A stretch of 5,418 bases of DNA from Flavobacteriaceae bacterium (lineage in GTDB: Bacteria; Bacteroidota; Bacteroidia; Flavobacteriales; Flavobacteriaceae): the NCBI GenBank assembly GCA_026992695.1, contig JALWYP010000330.1:1-5418 (forward strand), written 5' to 3'. Under the pieces are notes generated by a model. That model saw nothing but the letters and a program-made list of their open reading frames with translations, was not told the origin of the DNA and did not search any database. This document shows, in pieces, positions 1 to 5,418 of the stretch (position 1 is its first letter; each line of letters starts with the position of its first letter). A program made the translations under genes and the position numbers.

Positions 1-393
1 AGTAAGGTCTTTACTTAAAATATCATTTGCTTTTTTTCCAATAGTAAAAAAATCGACTTGTTTATTGGAATAGGTTTCACCTGCAAGATTTTTACATTCT
101 TTTACAATATTAGAATTAAATGCACCTGCCAATCCTCTATTTGAAGAAATTGCAACAATAAGAACCTTGTTTACTTCACGTTGTGTTGCGAAGGAACTTC
201 CGCTATCTCCGTCTAGTGTTGCGCTAAGATTTTGTAATAACTCCGTAAGTTTATTAGCATACGGGCGCATTGCGGTAATAGCGTCTTGCGCTTTTTTCAA
301 CTTGGCGGCAGAAACCATTTTCATGGCACTTGTTATCTGCATCGTTGAAGATACCGAGGCTATTCTGTTACGTATTTCTTTTAAATTTGCCAT
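1..393 (-). CDS. atpG: ATP synthase F1 subunit gamma, N-terminal part (runs off the window)
   Basis: This is the central shaft of F1, which couples rotation of the c-ring to catalysis in the alpha/beta head on the cytoplasmic side. The frame is open from the ATG at 391-393 to base 1, giving 131 residues, a little under half of the roughly 290 usual for the family. The N-terminus MANLKEIRNRIASVSSTMQI followed by TSAMKMVSAAKLKKAQ is the classic gamma start: the long N-terminal coiled-coil helix that inserts into the alpha3beta3 hexamer. Further on, the stretch around ISSNRGLAGAFNSNI (about residues 82-96) is the conserved strand and loop that begins the Rossmann-like domain. It lies 37 bases downstream of atpA with no terminator between them, so it is probably cotranscribed. 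The C-terminal helix and its catch-contact residues are outside the window. Identification is secure; only completeness is unknown. Confidence 0.97.
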   Translation of the reverse strand, partial: MANLKEIRNRIASVSSTMQITSAMKMVSAAKLKKAQDAITAMRPYANKLTELLQNLSATLDGDSGSSFATQREVNKVLIVAISSNRGLAGAFNSNIVKECKNLAGETYSNKQVDFFTIGKKANDILSKDLT

Positions 394-430
394 TTTCTTT
401 AATTAAAAATTCTGAATTTTGAATTCTAAA

Positions 431-2008
431 TTAATTATACTTAGCAGCTAAGTCTTTTGCTACACTGCTTAATACGTCTATCACTTCGTCGGTTAATTTA
501 CCCGCTTTAAGAGTTTTTAGCGCATCTTTATGTTTTGCATTAAGAAACTCTAAATAGTCTCTCTCAAATTCTTTTATTTTATTTACAGGAACGTTACGTA
601 ATAAATTCTTGGATCCTGCATAAATAATCGCAACTTGATCTTCAACTTTAAAAGGATCGTTTTGTGCTTGTTTTAAAATCTCAACATTACGCTTTCCTTT
701 TTCAATTACATTTAAGGTTGCCGCGTCTAAATCACTACCAAATTTAGCAAATGCTTCCAGCTCTCTAAATTGTGCTTGGTCTAACTTTAGCGTACCGGCA
801 ACTTTTTTCATAGATTTAATTTGTGCCGAACCTCCTACACGCGATACCGAAATACCTACATTAATGGCTGGTCTTACTCCCGAGTTAAACAAATCACCAT
901 CTAAGAAAATTTGACCATCTGTAATCGAAATCACATTTGTTGGTATGTATGCCGAAACGTCTCCGGCTTGAGTTTCAATAATAGGAAGGGCTGTTAATGA
1001 TCCTCCTCCTTTAACTTTATCTTTTAACGACTCAGGGAGATCGTTCATGTTTTTTGCAATTTCATCATCATTAATTACTTTAGCAGAACGCTCTAGCAAT
1101 CTTGAGTGAAGGTAAAAAACGTCACCGGGGTAAGCTTCACGTCCGGGTGGACGACGTAATAATAAAGACACCTCACGATATGCCACGGCTTGCTTTGATA
1201 AATCATCATAAATAATTAACGCAGGACGACCGGTATCTCTAAAATATTCTCCAATAGCTGCTCCTGCAAAAGGCGCATATACTTGCATAGGTGCTGGATC
1301 ACTTGCGTTTGCAGCAACAATAGTTGTATAGGCTAAGGCTCCTTTATCTTCAAGAACTTTAGCAATATTAGCAACGGTTGATGCTTTTTGTCCTATCGCC
1401 ACGTAAATACAATATACAGGTTCACCTGCATCATAAAATTCTTTTTGATTAAGAATAGTATCAATACACACGGTAGTTTTTCCGGTTTGGCGGTCTCCAA
1501 TAACCAACTCACGTTGCCCTCTTCCTACCGGAATCATCGCATCGATAGACTTAATTCCTGTTTGTAACGGTTCGTTTACCGGTTGACGAAAGATTACTCC
1601 CGGTGCTTTACGCTCTAAAGGCATTAAAAAGGTTTCTCCTTCAATTGGTCCTTTCCCGTCAATAGGATCACCTAAGGTGTTAACCACACGTCCTACGATT
1701 CCTTCTCCTACATTAATAGAGGCGATTTTTTGAGTGCGTTTTACGGTAGCTCCTTCCTTAATTTCTTTTGAAGGACCTAAAAGTACAACTCCAACATTAT
1801 CCTCTTCTAAGTTAAGTACAATACCTTGAAGTCCGTTTTCAAATTCTACTAACTCTCCGTATTGAGCGTTAGATAAACCGTAAATACGGGCAATACCGTC
1901 ACCTACGGTTAAAACGGTTCCTATTTCATCTAACGAAGCGGTTGCTTCTACATTTGAAAGTTGTTTCTGTAATATTGCTGAAACTTCAGCCGGGTTAACT
2001 TCTGCCAT
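431..2008 (-). CDS. atpA: ATP synthase F1 subunit alpha
   Basis: This is the non-catalytic nucleotide-binding subunit of the F1 head; it alternates with beta and supplies the arginine finger to the catalytic sites. The 525 residues form a complete protein, slightly longer than the 513 of E. coli. Visible in order: N-terminal beta-barrel domain (about 25-95); Walker A GDRQTGKT (171-178); the Walker B strand ALIIYDDL (263-270); the DELSEED-like helical domain after about 395; and the [10 protein letters not shown] signature (380-389) followed by R390, the expected arginine finger in SVSRVGG. Between LLERSAKV and GSLTALP (about 312-336) there is a stretch about 7 residues longer than in E. coli and about 16 longer than in Bacillus, recalled from memory as typical of Bacteroidota. 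The ATG at 2006-2008 gives the usual [13 protein letters not shown] start. The leader is A-rich with no Shine-Dalgarno. It lies 55 bases after atpH and 37 before atpG. Confidence 0.99.
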   Translation of the reverse strand: MAEVNPAEVSAILQKQLSNVEATASLDEIGTVLTVGDGIARIYGLSNAQYGELVEFENGLQGIVLNLEEDNVGVVLLGPSKEIKEGATVKRTQKIASINVGEGIVGRVVNTLGDPIDGKGPIEGETFLMPLERKAPGVIFRQPVNEPLQTGIKSIDAMIPVGRGQRELVIGDRQTGKTTVCIDTILNQKEFYDAGEPVYCIYVAIGQKASTVANIAKVLEDKGALAYTTIVAANASDPAPMQVYAPFAGAAIGEYFRDTGRPALIIYDDLSKQAVAYREVSLLLRRPPGREAYPGDVFYLHSRLLERSAKVINDDEIAKNMNDLPESLKDKVKGGGSLTALPIIETQAGDVSAYIPTNVISITDGQIFLDGDLFNSGVRPAINVGISVSRVGGSAQIKSMKKVAGTLKLDQAQFRELEAFAKFGSDLDAATLNVIEKGKRNVEILKQAQNDPFKVEDQVAIIYAGSKNLLRNVPVNKIKEFERDYLEFLNAKHKDALKTLKAGKLTDEVIDVLSSVAKDLAAKYN

Positions 2009-2028
2009 TTTATTTACTATTAGAAATT

Positions 2029-2049
2029 AGGGGTTTTATAAAAACACCT
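2029..2049 (-). repeat. Small imperfect hairpin between atpH and atpA
   Basis: Within the 55-base gap between atpH and atpA, AGGGGTTTT (2029-2037) faces AAAACACCT (2041-2049) across a 3-base loop: nine positions with one internal mismatch. In the minus-strand transcript it would sit about 20 bases before the atpA start. No U-run follows it, so it is not a normal terminator. It might be an RNA processing or translation-tuning element, or chance in AT-rich DNA. The structure is seen in the sequence; any role is a guess. Confidence 0.3.
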
Positions 2050-2063
2050 AAAGTTAAATTCAT

Positions 2064-2606
2064 TTATATTGATTTACTAAATTCTCTTTTTATGGTTGCA
2101 AGGTTGTTTGCAATACTTGCATTATATTGAAGGTCGCCTACTCGTAAAATAAATCCGCCTAAAATAGATTCATCTACTTTATTGGTAAGACTTACTTCTG
2201 TGCTTCCTGTAATTTCTTTTACTTTATTATATACTTTTTGTTCTAACTCCTTAGTTAAAGGAACTGCTGTAATTACCTCTGCAGTTTCTATTCCTTTTTC
2301 TTTATTGTATAACGTAATAACACTTTGCGCAATGGCTTTTAACAACGGAATACGTTTGTTTTCTGCCAAGATATTTATAAGTGATTTTGTAAGCTCCGAT
2401 TGATTTTTAAAAACTTCTAACAACACAGCCTTTTTATCATCTCCTTTAATTATAGGGTTTTTGAGCATTAATTGAAGCTTTTTATTGTTTTGAATTGTGT
2501 TATAAACAACGTTCATATCATCTAGCAAGATGGATTCTTGATTAGAACCTGTTGCTTGACGTAACAATGCTTTTGCATAGCGTATGGCTGCTCTGTTTCC
2601 GCTCAT
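2064..2606 (-). CDS. atpH: ATP synthase F1 subunit delta (OSCP-type stalk subunit)
   Basis: This subunit caps the top of F1 and attaches the b-subunit peripheral stalk, forming part of the stator. The 180 residues match the normal family length. The N-terminal helical domain begins with the characteristic RYAKALL (9-15) and runs to about residue 105 (IPLLKAIAQSVITLYNKEKG). The C-terminal domain has the typical EVITAVPLT strand (110-118) and ends with ILGGFILRVGDLQYNASI (148-165), the delta/OSCP signature. The family consensus often has Asp after the Tyr in this motif; here it is Asn161, probably lineage variation rather than damage. The start ATG (2604-2606) lies 6 bases after the atpF stop, indicating translational coupling in one transcript. 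The order b-delta-alpha-gamma also supports the assignment. Confidence 0.97.
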   Translation of the reverse strand: MSGNRAAIRYAKALLRQATGSNQESILLDDMNVVYNTIQNNKKLQLMLKNPIIKGDDKKAVLLEVFKNQSELTKSLINILAENKRIPLLKAIAQSVITLYNKEKGIETAEVITAVPLTKELEQKVYNKVKEITGSTEVSLTNKVDESILGGFILRVGDLQYNASIANNLATIKREFSKSI

Positions 2607-2612
2607 AATAGG

Positions 2613-3113
2613 TTAATTTAATGTAGCGTCTTTTAACATTTTATCAACTAATTCAAGTTGTTTGTCTTTGTTAGAAAGCTCATTTTTCACAACTTTTTCG
2701 GCAATTTCTACCGAAAGGGATGCTACTTGATTTTTTAAATCTGCAATAGCCGATTTCTTTTCGTTCTCAATAGCCGTTTGGGCTTGTACAATCATTTTGT
2801 CGGCTTCTTGTTTTGCTTCATCTTTAGCATCGGCTATCATTTTGGCTTTTATTTCGCGAGCTTCTTTAATCATAGTTTCTCGTTCTGCTCGTGCTTCTTG
2901 TAATAATTTTTCATTATCGGCATGGAGGTTTTCCATTTCCAACTTTGCATTTTCTGCTGCAGACAAGGCGTTTTTTATTCCTTCTTCTCTTTCGTTAATT
3001 GCATTTAAAATAGGTTTCCAAGCAAATTTGCGAAGCAACAACAAAAGCAACACAAACAATACAGTTTGCCAAAAAAACAATCCGAGTGAGAAGTCGTTAA
3101 TTAATTTTTCCAT
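2613..3113 (-). CDS. atpF: ATP synthase Fo subunit b
   Basis: This is the peripheral stalk subunit: a single membrane anchor in Fo with a long cytoplasmic helix that dimerises and holds delta and alpha against rotation. Of its 166 residues (E. coli has 156), about 9-28 form one hydrophobic helix (FSLGLFFWQTVLFVLLLLLL), followed by the conserved basic exit RKFAWKPI (28-35). Residues from about 40 to 150 are rich in Ala, Glu and Lys with no helix breakers, the expected right-handed coiled coil. The C-terminal part (VEIAEKVVKNEL, about 134-145) is the delta-binding end. There is one b gene and no b' homologue nearby, so a homodimer is likely. It starts at the ATG at 3111-3113 after an AT-rich leader, 89 bases downstream of atpE with a strong hairpin in that gap. 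Confidence 0.97.
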   Translation of the reverse strand: MEKLINDFSLGLFFWQTVLFVLLLLLLRKFAWKPILNAINEREEGIKNALSAAENAKLEMENLHADNEKLLQEARAERETMIKEAREIKAKMIADAKDEAKQEADKMIVQAQTAIENEKKSAIADLKNQVASLSVEIAEKVVKNELSNKDKQLELVDKMLKDATLN

Positions 3114-3151
3114 TTTTATAGTATCTAATAATGTGTTTTTTTAAATAATAG

Positions 3152-3190
3152 TAACAAACAGTTGGGACCAACCGTTCCAACTGTTTGTTA
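3152..3190 (-). repeat. Perfect 14-bp inverted repeat (hairpin) between atpE and atpF
   Basis: TAACAAACAGTTGG (3152-3165) is the exact reverse complement of CCAACTGTTTGTTA (3177-3190), separated by an 11-base loop. It begins 12 bases after the atpE stop codon in the transcribed direction. On the minus-strand RNA it is preceded by a run of seven A (complement of 3192-3198) and followed only by a weak CUAUUAUUU, so it is not a strong intrinsic terminator for the operon. On the plus strand it would be followed by GTTTTTTT, as in a terminator, but no plus-strand gene ends here. Inference: it acts as a partial terminator, or as an RNA 3'-end stabiliser or processing site, giving more subunit c message than message for the downstream subunits. 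The stem is certain; the function is not shown. Confidence 0.72.
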
Positions 3191-3202
3191 GTTTTTTTGG
3201 TT

Positions 3203-3394
3203 TTACCCAGCAAATATAGCTGCGAAACCAATACCTTCAATAAGCGCTGCTGCAATAAGCATTGCTGTTTGAATTTTTCCGTAAGCTTCGGGTTGGCGCG
3301 CAATGGCTTCCATCGCTTTACCACCAATCATACCAATACCTATACCGGCACCGATAACTGCTAAACCTGCTCCTACAATAGTTGGAATTGTCAT
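3203..3394 (-). CDS. atpE: ATP synthase Fo subunit c (proteolipid, proton-binding)
   Basis: This small two-helix hairpin protein forms the rotor ring that carries protons through the membrane. It has 63 residues from the ATG at 3392-3394, at the short end for the family. Helix 1 (about 4-30) carries the glycine zipper GAGIGIG (15-21). The polar cytoplasmic loop is ARQPEAYG (32-39), with the invariant RQP contacting F1. Helix 2 (about 43-62) holds the ion-binding carboxylate Glu53 in LIEGIGF. The helix-1 Gln found in sodium-type rings is Ile20 here, and the residue after Glu53 is Gly rather than Ser or Thr, so proton coupling is predicted. An upstream in-frame extension overlaps the end of atpB and lacks family similarity, so this internal Met was chosen. 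It starts 31 bases after atpB, behind a very AT-rich leader with no Shine-Dalgarno. Confidence 0.98.
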   Translation of the reverse strand: MTIPTIVGAGLAVIGAGIGIGMIGGKAMEAIARQPEAYGKIQTAMLIAAALIEGIGFAAIFAG

Positions 3395-3425
3395 AATATA
3401 TATATTAAAAATTAAACATTCAAAA

Positions 3426-4547
3426 TTAATGTGCTTCGGCATGTTCGTGCTCTTCGGAAGCAAATCCAAAATACAAAGCCGAAAGCATGGTAAAAATATA
3501 CGCTTGTAATAATGCTACTAATAATTCGATTAACGATATGGCAAAAGACAACCCAAATGATAATGGACCTCCTAACCAATGTTGAAAAATATAAATTAGC
3601 CCCAATAAACTACCAAGCACTACGTGTCCTGCGGTCATGTTTGCAAACAAACGAATGAGTAGTGCAAAGGGTTTTATAAATACGCCTAGTATCTCTATAG
3701 GAACCAAGATTATATATATTGGTAATTTACCATACCAAGGCATTGAGTCTCCCAATGGATCAAATATATGTTTCCAATAATCTTTCGTTCCGGTAAAATT
3801 GGTGATTATAAAAGTTAAAACAGCTAGTGCAGCCGTTACTGCAATGTTTCCGGTTACATTAATACCAAAAGGGGTAAGCCCAAACATATTTAAAAACCAA
3901 ATAAAGAAAAATACGGTTAACAAATACGGCATGTATTTTTTATATTTTTCATCACCAATGTTAGGTCGAGCTATTTCATCGCGTATGTAAATAATAATGG
4001 GTTCAAAAAAACGTCCTGCTCCCTTTGCTATGCCATTGTTTGTGGCATAGCTTTTAGCCAGTCCTTTAAATAAGAAAAACATTAGTAAAAATGTAACCAT
4101 AATCATTACCACATTTTTGGTAATTGAAAAATCGAGCGGTTTTTCATTGGTAGGGTGTTCCTCTTCATCTAAACTAATGGTTCCTTTGGCGTCGGTTTTA
4201 TAAATTTTTCCGTGAAATTGTTTGTAGTAATTCCCATCTATTTCGGCAACTTCTTCTCCGTGATGAAATTTTGATGAAGAAAATATCTTTAACCCATTAT
4301 CGATAAGAATAACAGGAAGCGGAAACCCAACGTGGTGTTCCTTACCATCTTCACCTTTATACGAGTAAATCCCAAAATCGTAAGTATCTTTAAGGTGATG
4401 TTGAATAAACTCCTTTACTATTTGCTTTCGAGATTCTTTAGAATCGCCTTCGGATTTGTGTTCTTTTGATTTATCATTTGCATACCCAAACGAGGATGTT
4501 ATTGCAAATAAAATGACCAGTAATTTAACTAAAGTTTTTTTATGCAT
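3426..4547 (-). CDS. atpB: ATP synthase Fo subunit a, with signal peptide and extracytoplasmic N-terminal domain
   Basis: This stator protein forms the two proton half-channels facing the c-ring. It has 373 residues, against about 270 in E. coli. Residues 1-23 look like a signal peptide (basic MHKK, hydrophobic core, probable cleavage after GYA). Residues 24-140 form a soluble, charged, extracytoplasmic domain containing FPLPVILIDNGL (75-86), as expected for Bacteroidota. Membrane helices follow at about 145-166, 207-226, 232-250, 274-302, 305-323 and 329-362. The essential channel arginine is Arg299 in IRLFANMTAGH. The E. coli Glu219/His245 pair is exchanged here as His308 and Glu341, with Gln348 matching E. 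coli Gln252. The tail is His/Glu-rich (SEEHEHAEAH). The ATG at 4545-4547 was preferred to a TTG at 4614-4616, because the longer form would destroy the signal peptide and overlap a promoter. Confidence 0.97.
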   Translation of the reverse strand: MHKKTLVKLLVILFAITSSFGYANDKSKEHKSEGDSKESRKQIVKEFIQHHLKDTYDFGIYSYKGEDGKEHHVGFPLPVILIDNGLKIFSSSKFHHGEEVAEIDGNYYKQFHGKIYKTDAKGTISLDEEEHPTNEKPLDFSITKNVVMIMVTFLLMFFLFKGLAKSYATNNGIAKGAGRFFEPIIIYIRDEIARPNIGDEKYKKYMPYLLTVFFFIWFLNMFGLTPFGINVTGNIAVTAALAVLTFIITNFTGTKDYWKHIFDPLGDSMPWYGKLPIYIILVPIEILGVFIKPFALLIRLFANMTAGHVVLGSLLGLIYIFQHWLGGPLSFGLSFAISLIELLVALLQAYIFTMLSALYFGFASEEHEHAEAH

Positions 4548-4582
4548 AAGAGAACAAAATAACGGTGTCCTTAAAATCGGTG

Positions 4583-4611
4583 CAAAAATACACTTCTTTA
4601 GTTGAAACAAA
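4583..4611 (-). promoter_or_regulatory. Putative Bacteroidota-type promoter for atpB and the downstream ATP synthase genes
   Basis: Read on the minus strand, a -33 element TTTG (4608-4611) is followed by 17 bases and then TATTTTTG (4583-4590), an exact match to the -7 consensus TAnnTTTG used by the primary sigma factor of flavobacteria and Bacteroides. A second TTG (4614-4616) gives a 23-base spacing. Transcription would start near 4576-4579, leaving a leader of about 30 bases before the atpB ATG. It lies in the largest gap of the window (4548-4649), between the AtpI-position gene and atpB. The match is seen directly; promoter activity is inferred, and AT-rich gaps produce some chance matches. 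Confidence 0.55.
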
Positions 4612-4649
4612 AACAATTTTACTTCTTTTTTTTAAAAGCTCTTGCTGTA

Positions 4650-5039
4650 TTAAAAAGTCTGATTATTAAGTTGTTTTGAAAGGTAGGTTACTTCTAAAAT
4701 CAAACAAACGGTATAAGGTACAAAAAAAGAAGCGAACTCAGGCTTACTAATGGTGTTGTCTTCAATAAACAAAGGGTATAAAACCATAAAAAACACCAAG
4801 TATTTTAATGCGCTTCCGGTTATAAAGAACATTCCTGAATGGGCAGATTTTTTTTTAATTGCTCTTTCCACTAGTACCAAAATAGCTATTGCAAGTCCAA
4901 AGTTAAGCAAGTAAGACAGTAACAAATGATTTGAAAACAAGGGGATTTGATAGTAATTTAAAATACTATTATGAATTGTAAAAACAACTATTAAAATTAC
5001 GAACATTAAAAGTACAAACCGAATAGATTTTTTAGACAC
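4650..5039 (-). CDS. Four-helix membrane protein in the AtpI position (possible AtpI analogue)
   Basis: This 129-residue integral membrane protein is of unproven function. Four hydrophobic segments are visible at about 7-23, 39-58, 70-92 and 102-120. Basic residues at the N-terminus (SKKSIR) and between helices 2 and 3 (ERAIKKK, 58-64), with an acidic loop after helix 3 (IEDN, 92-95), predict both termini in the cytoplasm by the positive-inside rule. Helix 3 contains GSALKYLVFF (75-84), resembling the G-x-x-L-K/R motif of AtpI (UncI). Its position between atpZ and atpB is where AtpI lies in other operons, so a role in c-ring assembly or Mg2+ supply is inferred. It may belong to a Bacteroidota-restricted DUF family (DUF6168 is my unverified recollection). 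The start is GTG (5037-5039), three bases after the in-frame atpZ stop; the first internal ATG (Met12) would cut into helix 1. Confidence 0.88.
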   Translation of the reverse strand: MSKKSIRFVLLMFVILIVVFTIHNSILNYYQIPLFSNHLLLSYLLNFGLAIAILVLVERAIKKKSAHSGMFFITGSALKYLVFFMVLYPLFIEDNTISKPEFASFFVPYTVCLILEVTYLSKQLNNQTF

Positions 5040-5042
5040 TTT

Positions 5043-5261
5043 TTATGAATTTAAGCGGTTGGTTTGTTTTACCACTAAAAACAGCGATCCGGCTACTCCT
5101 ACTAGCGTAAAAATAACGGTAAATAGTTTACCTTCCGGATTGTATTGCTGATCTAGCCAAGTTCCTAATTTTACAAAAACATAAATAATTACTCCCATTT
5201 CTATCCCAATAGCCGACAATGCCGCCCAGCGTTTAACCGAATTATTTTTGTTTTTGGTCAT
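5043..5261 (-). CDS. atpZ: AtpZ/AtpI family accessory membrane protein
   Basis: This small ATP synthase accessory protein has 72 residues and two membrane helices. A basic cytoplasmic N-terminus (MTKNKNNSVKRW) is followed by helix 1 (about 13-33), which contains the conserved acidic residue in GIEMG (Glu21). The typical loop motif LGTWLDQQY (32-40) with Asp37 comes next, then helix 2 (about 46-64, LFTVIFTLVGVAGSLFLVV) and a short basic tail. In alkaliphilic Bacillus, AtpZ and AtpI have been linked to Mg2+/Ca2+ uptake, and AtpI proteins help c-ring assembly; either role is inferred here from family and position. The ATG at 5259-5261 lies two bases after the bactofilin stop (TAA-AC-ATG), so ribosomes finishing that gene probably start this one. 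No Shine-Dalgarno is seen. Confidence 0.92.
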   Translation of the reverse strand: MTKNKNNSVKRWAALSAIGIEMGVIIYVFVKLGTWLDQQYNPEGKLFTVIFTLVGVAGSLFLVVKQTNRLNS

Positions 5262-5263
5262 GT

Positions 5264-5418
5264 TTAAGAAGGGTCGGCAACTGCTTTTTTAGATCGCTTT
5301 CGTTGCAAATAAGGATTTGTGTTGTGTTGGGCTTTGTTTGTAGTTAATTCGTGTTCTGCTCCTTGCATAGTACAGGTAGCATTAAAGATTGCGCCGGGTT
5401 CTATGGCTAATTTCCCAA
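5264..5418 (-). CDS. Bactofilin (polymer-forming cytoskeletal protein), C-terminal end (runs off the window)
   Basis: Only the last 50 residues plus the stop (TAA, 5264-5266) are in view; the complete codons begin at 5416. The stretch GKLAIEPGAIFNATCTM is the end of the right-handed beta-helix typical of bactofilins (family pattern: G-x-L-x-I-E-x-G-A-x-F-x-G-x-C-x-M), which self-assemble without nucleotide into membrane-associated filaments that guide envelope growth and cell shape. A non-helical tail of about 32 residues follows, rich in Gln, Asn and Thr and ending with a strongly basic patch (QRKRSKK). It is followed after two bases by atpZ, so it is very likely in the same transcript. The N-terminus and the number of beta-helix turns are not visible. 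The assignment rests on one repeat motif and on gene order recalled from other Bacteroidota. Confidence 0.85.
   Translation of the reverse strand, partial: GKLAIEPGAIFNATCTMQGAEHELTTNKAQHNTNPYLQRKRSKKAVADPS

Noticed and set aside
167..406. Plus-strand open frames opposite atpG, and similar ones at 2182-2403, 2797-3144, 3303-3509 and 3799-3990
   Set aside because: Each lies antisense to a well-supported ATP synthase gene, with no family similarity or plausible domain; they mirror the coding strand.
414..426. Short inverted repeat GAATT-TTG-AATTC between atpA and atpG
   Set aside because: Five base pairs made mostly of A and T are too weak to call a terminator or operator, and atpG follows at once.
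3152..3198. Plus-strand intrinsic terminator (14-bp stem followed by G and seven T)
   Set aside because: The shape fits, but no plausible plus-strand gene ends here; the T-run is the complement of an A-run after atpE. Kept only as a hairpin.
3097..3327. Minus-strand open frame of 76 codons across the atpE-atpF gap
   Set aside because: It overlaps atpE and the start of atpF in a different frame, runs through the hairpin, and has a composition expected of shifted, AT-rich sequence.
3421..3428. TAATTTTG at the atpB stop, a match to the -7 consensus just before atpE
   Set aside because: No TTTG or TTG lies 17-23 bases upstream; the nearest TTTG is about 32 bases away. Probably chance in AT-rich sequence.
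3395..3469. Upstream in-frame extension of atpE adding 25 residues
   Set aside because: It overlaps the end of atpB in another frame and its residues do not resemble subunit c; the internal ATG gives the normal proteolipid.
4548..4616. Upstream in-frame extension of atpB starting at TTG (4614-4616), adding 23 residues
   Set aside because: It would bury the signal peptide, it needs a rare start codon, and it overlaps the best promoter match in the window.

Overview
The window carries the membrane-to-F1 part of an F1Fo ATP synthase operon from a member of the Bacteroidota, most likely the family Flavobacteriaceae. Evidence for this placement: the DNA is AT-rich; start codons lack Shine-Dalgarno sequences and have A-rich leaders; a promoter of the Bacteroidota type (TTTG / TAnnTTTG) precedes atpB; subunit a has a signal peptide and a long extracytoplasmic N-terminal domain; subunit alpha has an insert before its GSLTALP motif; and a bactofilin gene sits directly upstream of atpZ. 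Genus and species cannot be fixed from the sequence.

All genes are on the minus strand, so transcription runs from high to low coordinates. In transcription order: the 3' end of a bactofilin gene (5264-5418, cut by the window edge); atpZ (5043-5261); a four-helix membrane protein in the position of AtpI (4650-5039, GTG start); a 102-base gap holding a good promoter candidate; atpB, subunit a (3426-4547); atpE, subunit c (3203-3394); an 89-base gap with a perfect 14-bp hairpin; atpF, subunit b (2613-3113); atpH, subunit delta (2064-2606); atpA, subunit alpha (431-2008); and the first 131 codons of atpG, subunit gamma (1-393, cut by the window edge). Subunits beta and epsilon (atpD, atpC) are not in the window; in flavobacteria they usually lie at a separate locus, but what follows atpG cannot be seen here.

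The genes act together. Subunits a, b and c form the membrane proton channel and rotor ring, delta and b form the peripheral stalk, alpha (with beta) forms the catalytic head, and gamma is the central shaft. AtpZ and the AtpI-like protein are likely accessory factors for c-ring assembly or divalent cation supply. The core enzyme is conventional and proton-coupled. No new defence, mobile or RNA system is visible. The points most worth following are the uncharacterised AtpI-position protein, its unusual in-frame junction with atpZ, the coupling to bactofilin, the internal promoter and the hairpin after atpE. There is no gene-free stretch longer than about 100 bases.
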